Below are positions 13,079 to 17,526 of a stretch of DNA of 17,526 bases, piece after piece. Under the pieces are notes generated by a model. It saw only the letters and a list, made by a program, of their open reading frames with translations. It was not told where the DNA came from and ran no database searches. The DNA is taken from positions 1 through 17,526 of the forward strand of contig USIX01000033.1 in NCBI GenBank assembly GCA_900554895.1, given 5' to 3'. The DNA comes from an uncultured Megamonas sp. (GTDB lineage Bacteria > Bacillota > Negativicutes > Selenomonadales > Selenomonadaceae). Position 1 is the first letter of the stretch, and every line of letters starts with the position of its first letter. Position numbers and translations under genes: made by a program.

Positions 13079-14104
13079 GTGAAAACAATTATTATCAATA
13101 AGCCGGGAGAAGTCAATATTATTGATACTCCAAAACCAGTACGAAAAAAAGGAGAGGCTTTACTCAAAGTTCTGTACGGCGGTATCTGCGGCAGTGATTT
13201 GGGTACATACCGCGGAACATTCGCTTATGCTTCCTATCCACGTATTCCGGGTCATGAATTCTCTGCTGAAATCATTGAAATCGACGATAATGACCGCAAT
13301 TTAAAACCGGGTATGATTGTTACCTGCAATCCGTACTTCAACTGCACAAAATGTTATTCCTGCAAGCGCGGTCTGGTAAACTGCTGCACCAGCAATGAAA
13401 CACTCGGTGCTCAGCGCGACGGAGCTTTTTCTGAATATATCACCATGCCGATTGAACGCATATATGACGGCAAAGGCCTTTCCGCCAAAACACTGGCTTT
13501 AATCGAGCCCTTCTGCATCAGCTATCACGGTGTAAGCCGCGCCGACGTAAAAGAAGGTGATACCGTTCTTGTTGTCGGTGCAGGCACTATCGGCGTACTC
13601 GCAGCCGTAGCCGCCAAAGCCAAAGGTGCCAAAGTATATATCTCCGATATTGCAGAAAAGAAAATGAATTATGCCGTTGAAACATTCGGTTTAGACGGCG
13701 GAATTTTAAATGATAATCATGCAGACTTTATTCAAAAAGTAGAAGAAATAACAGGCGGTAATTATTTCGACGTAACAATTGAAGCGGTAGGTCTTCCTTC
13801 TACATTTCTAAACTGCATTGAAGCAGCGGCTTTCGGCGCACGCGTAGTACAAATCGGTGTAGGCAAAAAAAATGTAGATTTTGATTTCACATTATTGCAG
13901 AAAAAAGAATTGAATGTTTTCGGTTCTCGCAATGCACTCAAAAAAGACTTCCTGGAGTTAATCAACCTTGTAAAAGAAGGCAAAGTTGACTTGGAAAAAA
14001 TCGTTACAAATACTTATTCCTTCGATGAAGCAGCCAAAGCCTTCAGTGATTTTGATAAAAATGCTGCTTCCATGCTGAAAGTCATTATTAAATTTACTGA
14101 ATAA
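13079..14104 (+). CDS. Zn-dependent medium-chain dehydrogenase (RspB/LgoD-like)
   Basis: A 341-residue cytosolic NAD(P)-dependent alcohol/polyol dehydrogenase. Catalytic zinc ligands are Cys37 (CGSD), His59-Glu60 (GHE) and probably Glu143 (IEP). The structural zinc site is Cys89, Cys92, Cys95 and Cys103. The Rossmann motif is GAGTIG (167-172), and Asp190 at the end of the second strand favours NAD+. The overall pattern is closest, from memory, to RspB and L-galactonate/L-gulonate 5-dehydrogenases and to sorbitol/threonine dehydrogenases. GTG 13079 is chosen because GAGGTG lies 6 nt upstream; an earlier GTG (13070) is inside that site. First gene of the sigma-54 operon, 24 nt before the LarA-like gene. 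It probably oxidises a hydroxyl of the imported acid; the substrate is inferred only by class. Confidence 0.9.
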   Translation: MKTIIINKPGEVNIIDTPKPVRKKGEALLKVLYGGICGSDLGTYRGTFAYASYPRIPGHEFSAEIIEIDDNDRNLKPGMIVTCNPYFNCTKCYSCKRGLVNCCTSNETLGAQRDGAFSEYITMPIERIYDGKGLSAKTLALIEPFCISYHGVSRADVKEGDTVLVVGAGTIGVLAAVAAKAKGAKVYISDIAEKKMNYAVETFGLDGGILNDNHADFIQKVEEITGGNYFDVTIEAVGLPSTFLNCIEAAAFGARVVQIGVGKKNVDFDFTLLQKKELNVFGSRNALKKDFLELINLVKEGKVDLEKIVTNTYSFDEAAKAFSDFDKNAASMLKVIIKFTE

Positions 14105-14128
14105 AAATATTTATATGGAGGGTTTCCT

Positions 14129-15415
14129 ATGAAAAGAGAACGTCCATTTGTTTCACAACTCGTTAGTAACGTTAAAATACCTAAAATGTTTAAAATAAAA
14201 CAACATTTTCCCAGACCTAAAATAAATATAGAAGACATTCCTTCTATTATTAATCATCAATTATCTGAAAACAAATTTACTAAAAAAATTAAACCTGGCA
14301 TGAATATAGCCATAACGGCAGGTTCTCGCGGTGTTGCCAATGTTGCATTAATTACCAAAACTATCGCTGATTTTGTAAAATCAAAAGGAGCACATCCATT
14401 TATTGTACCAGCTATGGGAAGTCACGGCGGAGCAACAGCCGAAGGTCAAAAAGAAATTTTAGAAGGCTATGGTATTACAGAAGATTATATCGGCTGTCCT
14501 ATCATATCTTCCATGGAAGTTAAAAATATCGGTAAAAATGAAGATGGCGGTGATGTTTTTATTGATAAACATGCAGCTGAAGCAGACGGTATAATTGTCA
14601 GTTGCCGTATAAAGCCGCATACAGCATTTAGAGGTCCGTATGAAAGCGGTATCATGAAAATGATGGCCATCGGTCTTGGAAAACAATATGGCGCTGAAGT
14701 TTGTCATGCTGAAGGATTTAAAAATATGGCAAAAAATGTTCCTTTATTTGGACGCGCTATTATTAAACATGCTCCTATTTTATTTGCTGTCGCCTCTATA
14801 GAAAATGCTTTTGATGAAACTTGTAAAATTGTATGTGTTAATTCAGATGAAATTGCTGAAAAAGAACCTCCACTTTTAAAGGAAGCATTTTCGTATATGC
14901 CACGTATTCTTGTAGATGAATGTGATGTTTTAATAGTAGACCAAATAGGGAAAAATTTCAGCGGAGACGGCATGGACCCAAATATCACCGGAACATTTTG
15001 TACACCTTATGCAACTGGCGGAATAAAATCTCAACGGGTATGTGTATTAGATTTAAGTCCTGAAACACATGGTAATGCTATCGGTCTAGGATATTCCAGT
15101 GCAACGACAAAAAGAGTTTTCGACCAATTAGATTTACCTTCTATGTATCCTAATGCTATTACTTGTACTGTTCTTGGAGGAGTTCGCATTCCTATCGTTA
15201 TGGAAAGCGATAAGGAAGCCATTCAAGTATGTATTCGTACATGCAATGAAATTGATAAAGAACATCCATATATCGTTCGTATTCCAAACAGTTTGCACAT
15301 TGAACACATTATGCTTTCAGAAGCATATTACGATAAAGTAAAAAATATGCCTAACATTACAATTGAATCAGAACCTGAATTTTTAAAATTCAATGATAAT
15401 GGAGATTTATGGTAG
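14129..15415 (+). CDS. LarA-superfamily (DUF2088) racemase/epimerase-like protein
   Basis: A 428-residue protein, close to the ~425 residues of lactate racemase LarA. LarA uses a nickel-pincer nucleotide to invert the alpha-carbon of 2-hydroxy acids. Visible correspondences are SRG with Arg67 (for the DxTR arginine), GSHGGATAEGQ with His99, and KPHTAF with His164 followed by ESGIMKMMAIGLGK. The lysine expected to carry the cofactor is Lys177, 13 residues after His164; canonical LarA has, as I recall, 10. This marks a distinct subfamily. No larB, larC or larE gene for cofactor synthesis is in the window. GGAGGG lies 6 nt before the ATG. Its place between a dehydrogenase and an organic-anion importer suggests racemisation or epimerisation of the imported substrate. 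Activity is inferred. Confidence 0.85.
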   Translation: MKRERPFVSQLVSNVKIPKMFKIKQHFPRPKINIEDIPSIINHQLSENKFTKKIKPGMNIAITAGSRGVANVALITKTIADFVKSKGAHPFIVPAMGSHGGATAEGQKEILEGYGITEDYIGCPIISSMEVKNIGKNEDGGDVFIDKHAAEADGIIVSCRIKPHTAFRGPYESGIMKMMAIGLGKQYGAEVCHAEGFKNMAKNVPLFGRAIIKHAPILFAVASIENAFDETCKIVCVNSDEIAEKEPPLLKEAFSYMPRILVDECDVLIVDQIGKNFSGDGMDPNITGTFCTPYATGGIKSQRVCVLDLSPETHGNAIGLGYSSATTKRVFDQLDLPSMYPNAITCTVLGGVRIPIVMESDKEAIQVCIRTCNEIDKEHPYIVRIPNSLHIEHIMLSEAYYDKVKNMPNITIESEPEFLKFNDNGDLW

Positions 15416-15440
15416 TAAAAAATCAAACTTCTACGGATTA

Positions 15441-15461
15441 TAGGTTGCCTTTATTAACCTA
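15441..15461 (+). other. Intercistronic hairpin between LarA-like and transporter genes
   Basis: TAGGTT (15441-15446) and AACCTA (15456-15461) form a 6-bp stem with a 9-nt loop in the 72-nt gap. No T-run follows, so readthrough is expected; it may affect mRNA processing or relative expression. Confidence 0.35.
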
Positions 15462-15487
15462 AATATATTATAAAGGATGAATTAAAA

Positions 15488-16783
15488 TTGAATACACAAA
15501 TCAATTTAGCTGATAAAGCTATGGGAAAAGCTCAACGAAAACTTGTTCCGTTCATTGTTCTAATGTATATTTTTGCCTTTTTAGACCGTTCCAATATTGG
15601 TTTTGCCAAAGAAGCTTTCCAATTATCTACAGGTATCAGCGATGCTGCATTTGCTTTAGGCGCAGGTATATTTTTTATTGGTTATGCCGTATTTGAAGTT
15701 CCTAGTAATATTTTAATGCATAAATTCGGTGCACGTCTCTGGCTATCACGCATTATGATTACCTGGGGACTTGTATCTGCTGGGTTTGCTCTTGTAACAA
15801 ACGAAACACAATTTCTTATTTTGCGTGTTCTTTTAGGTATCGCTGAAGCCGGCTTTATGCCTGCAATCGTTTATTATTTTACTTTATGGTTTACTGAAGA
15901 ACGAAGAAGCTCTATAATGGGTCTGTTCTGGATGGGGCCTCCTCTTGCTTTTATTTTTGGTTCTCCTGTTTCTGGTTTATTGTTGGATATGCATGGCTTC
16001 TTAGGTCATGAAGGTTGGCAGTGGATGTTCGCTATTGAAGGCTTACTAGCAGCTGTCAGTGGGGTTTTTGCTTTTAAATATCTAATTGATGAACCAAAGA
16101 AAGCAAAATGGCTTACTGAAGAAGAAAAAATTGCTTTAAAAGAAGCATTAGAAAAAGAAAATAGTAAAAAAAGTTTCGAAAAAGTCGGAGCTTTATCTGT
16201 ATTATTCAATCCTAAAGTTTTATATTTAGCTTTAATCTGTTTTATAATTCAAGTTTGTAATTACGGTTTGAATTTCTATCTACCTACACATGTAGCTGGT
16301 CTATTGGGTGCAAAAGTAGGTACGATGGTTGGTCTTATCAGTGCCATTCCTTGGGTTTTCGCTTTAATCGCTACTATATATTTACCGCGTTTTTCTGATA
16401 AAACTGGTATGCGTGGAAGCCTAGCAGCTATTATAATTGCATTATCAGGAATAGGTTATTTTATATCCTCTACAAGTTTTCCGCTCTTGGGTATAGCTGC
16501 TTTATCAATTGTTGCCATCGGGAACTTAGCTTGTCAACCAATATTTTGGACTTTACCTAGTCGTATTTTAACCGGCATTGGTGCTGCTAGCGGCATAGCT
16601 TTCATCAATTCTATGGGAAATCTCGGCGGATTTGTAGCACCAAACCTACGAGTATGGGCAGAAACATTTTTCCAAAGTTCAAATGCTGGATTATATGCAA
16701 TGGGCATTTCCAGTTTTATCGCCGCAATTTTGCTTTTCCTCACTATTCCGATGAAAATGGGGAATAATATAAAGGGGAATTAA
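15488..16783 (+). CDS. ACS-family MFS transporter for an organic anion / sugar acid
   Basis: A 431-residue, 12-helix inner-membrane symporter of the anion:cation symporter family. Diagnostic are the first-helix motif FLDRSNIGFAK (31-41), GWQWMFAIEG in the loop before helix 6, and the cytoplasmic central loop with DEPKKAKWLTEEEK. Characterised relatives carry galactonate, hexuronates, tartrate, rhamnonate or aromatic acids with protons. The start is taken as TTG 15488, with AAAGG 11 nt upstream; the nearby ATG 15477 hits a stop at once, and ATG 15521 lacks a good site. Last gene of the sigma-54 operon, followed by a strong terminator. It most likely imports the substrate of the upstream enzymes. 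Confidence 0.9.
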   Translation: MNTQINLADKAMGKAQRKLVPFIVLMYIFAFLDRSNIGFAKEAFQLSTGISDAAFALGAGIFFIGYAVFEVPSNILMHKFGARLWLSRIMITWGLVSAGFALVTNETQFLILRVLLGIAEAGFMPAIVYYFTLWFTEERRSSIMGLFWMGPPLAFIFGSPVSGLLLDMHGFLGHEGWQWMFAIEGLLAAVSGVFAFKYLIDEPKKAKWLTEEEKIALKEALEKENSKKSFEKVGALSVLFNPKVLYLALICFIIQVCNYGLNFYLPTHVAGLLGAKVGTMVGLISAIPWVFALIATIYLPRFSDKTGMRGSLAAIIIALSGIGYFISSTSFPLLGIAALSIVAIGNLACQPIFWTLPSRILTGIGAASGIAFINSMGNLGGFVAPNLRVWAETFFQSSNAGLYAMGISSFIAAILLFLTIPMKMGNNIKGN

Positions 16784-16798
16784 TCTCCATTTTCCAAA

Positions 16799-16836
16799 AA
16801 CCTTTATTATCATATATGGTAATAAAGGTTTTTTTT
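16799..16836 (+). terminator. Terminator of the sigma-54 operon
   Basis: A perfect 11-bp stem AACCTTTATTA (16799-16809) / 16820-16830 with a 10-nt loop, followed by a run of T to 16836. It lies 15 nt after the transporter stop. Confidence 0.9.
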
Positions 16837-16846
16837 ATAAAATAAA

Positions 16847-16875
16847 TGCACATAGTTTATTATAAGCTATGTGCA
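16847..16875 (-). terminator. Terminator of the small membrane-protein gene
   Basis: TGCACATAG (16847-16855) pairs perfectly with 16867-16875. On the minus strand TTTATTTTAT follows. It overlaps the last codons and stop of the gene, back to back with the opposing terminator. Confidence 0.65.
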
Positions 16876-17066
16876 CTGCGATAAGAGGAATATTCTTTTT
16901 CTTTATCGTCCTTTGTCAAAAATTTATATGCTGCAGCAATAATACCGAATTCAGCAAAGTTCACGATAAACGGTACAAAAAACATCACTGTATCACCTGT
17001 TACAGCAGAAAAAGTCAGTCCGCCTAATAAAGATAATACAATACATACTATAAACAAGTACTTCAT
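16860..17066 (-). CDS. Small two-helix membrane protein of unknown function
   Basis: A 68-residue protein that I do not recognise. Two hydrophobic segments (about 3-20 and 27-49) are separated by a short VTGDT turn, followed by a charged tail KDDKEKEYSSYRSAHS. It could be a membrane-anchored small protein or a two-span accessory subunit. GAGGTG lies 5 nt before the ATG, and a good sigma-A promoter is present upstream, which supports a real gene. It stands alone, converging on the sigma-54 operon. Confidence 0.65.
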   Translation of the reverse strand: MKYLFIVCIVLSLLGGLTFSAVTGDTVMFFVPFIVNFAEFGIIAAAYKFLTKDDKEKEYSSYRSAHSL

Positions 17067-17097
17067 TTTATCACCTCATGTATTTATTTATAGACGC

Positions 17098-17125
17098 ATT
17101 ATATCATATCAAATAATACAGTCAA
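17098..17125 (-). promoter_or_regulatory. Sigma-A promoter of the small membrane-protein gene
   Basis: On the minus strand TTGACT (17125-17120), a 16-bp spacer and consensus TATAAT (17103-17098), with a TG one base before the -10. It lies about 30 bp upstream of the ATG. Confidence 0.7.
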
Positions 17126-17166
17126 TGCAAATTTTGAAAGTTTCTATCTTGAAATTATTTGTATTT

Positions 17167-17184
17167 TATAGATAATTATCTATA
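17167..17184. promoter_or_regulatory. Perfect 18-bp palindrome
   Basis: TATAGATAATTATCTATA is fully self-complementary, without a spacer. Its GATAATTATC core is reminiscent of Fur-superfamily boxes but is not a standard match. It lies upstream of the small membrane-protein promoter and next to the repeat at 17188-17225. Its function is unknown. Confidence 0.4.
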
Positions 17185-17187
17185 ATC

Positions 17188-17225
17188 GTTCGTTTTTCTT
17201 TTGAAAGGTCAAAAGAAAAATGAAC
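17188..17225. repeat. 16-bp T-rich-arm palindrome, right flank
   Basis: 17188-17203 and 17210-17225 are inverted repeats of 16 bp with one mismatch and a 6-nt loop. The TTTTTCTTTTG / CAAAAGAAAAA core resembles the left-flank palindromes at 57-92 and 173-195. No T-run follows on the plus strand. Confidence 0.55.
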
Positions 17226-17441
17226 CAAAAAGAAAAAACCTTTTAACGTTTCGCTACCGCTGCACTGGGCGAGCCTTCGTAGCTCTTTTATAAATCCAGT
17301 CAGTAAAACGGCTCGAAACACTTGGAATTTGGCTCGTGCCTTCTATTCTAAATAATAATTTAAATCGAGCTGTTAACACTGTAATTTGTAATCATGCTGA
17401 ATTTTTGTCTGCGTTGGAAATTTTTACGGTAGCTTTAGCTA
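17226..17441. other. Non-coding stretch, unrecognised
   Basis: I see no supported gene here. It contains CGAGCC (17270-17275) and two copies of its inverse GGCTCG (17310-17315, 17331-17336), so it could fold into alternative hairpins. It may be part of a dispersed intergenic repeat or an uncharacterised RNA; nothing identifies it. Confidence 0.4.
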
Positions 17442-17520
17442 TTAAGAAAACAGTTTTTTAGTTCAAATGTTTGAGCAAAGCGAGTTTTTGAACGTTAGAA
17501 ATAAAAAACTATTTTCTTAA
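17442..17520. repeat. Nested inverted repeat at the right edge
   Basis: The outer arms 17442-17459 and 17503-17520 are 18 bp with one mismatch. Inside them GTTCAAA (17461-17467) pairs with TTTGAAC (17487-17493). The nearly 80-bp structure has no coding content. It may be a terminator for a gene beyond the window or a mobile palindromic element. Confidence 0.5.
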
Positions 17521-17526
17521 AGTAAA

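Noticed and set aside
14014..15341. Open frames overlapping the LarA-like gene on both strands
   Set aside because: They are shadows of a full-length, motif-bearing gene.
1..17526. tRNA, rRNA, insertion sequence or phage genes
   Set aside because: No cloverleaf, rRNA segment, transposase or integrase motif was found by eye on either strand.

Overview
The window looks like chromosomal DNA of a low-GC member of the Bacillota. AT-rich spacers, strong AAGGAGG-type ribosome binding sites and the protein families suggest a Selenomonas/Megamonas-like Negativicute, but this is a resemblance judgement that could not be checked. No rRNA, tRNA, CRISPR array, transposase or phage gene was seen.

Positions 1-5004 are a metal-homeostasis block. 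A minus-strand operon (3252 to 210) encodes a free HMA metal-binding domain, a metallo-beta-lactamase-fold hydrolase and a Zn/Cd/Pb-type P1B ATPase. Its promoter has a CadC/SmtB-like palindrome just downstream, yet no ArsR-family gene is present in the window. Divergent from it is an AraC-family regulator. A tandem direct repeat (TTCYRWATGGA twice, 21 bp apart) lies upstream of this gene, and a near copy lies just downstream. The downstream copy now faces only the last part of a copper ATPase (copA) followed by an intact CopZ-like chaperone, so most of copA has been deleted.

Positions 5054-7520 are minus-strand genes: a two-helix membrane protein of unknown function and a divergent-PAP2 protein (one operon), a Tat-exported DUF362 lipoprotein, and a small secreted protein built of three copies of a ~25-residue repeat.

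Positions 7640-10836 hold a LysR regulator, a small helical protein translationally coupled to a DHA1-type drug/metabolite exporter, and a cysteine-free MerR regulator. All three units start from promoters of the same design: a 17-bp palindrome (TGTCTAA-GTA-TTAGACA or a variant) overlapping the -35, then 17 bp to the -10. This looks like a small local regulon.

Positions 10874-16836 hold a sigma-54 system. A PrpR-type enhancer-binding protein with its own terminator is followed by a near-consensus -24/-12 promoter. That promoter drives a Zn-dependent dehydrogenase (RspB/LgoD-like), a LarA-superfamily protein and an ACS-family organic-anion transporter. I infer an inducible pathway that imports, epimerises or racemises, and oxidises a hydroxy acid or sugar acid; the substrate is not evident. 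The window ends with a small membrane protein and about 460 bp of palindrome-rich non-coding DNA. Similar T-rich-arm palindromes lie at the left edge.
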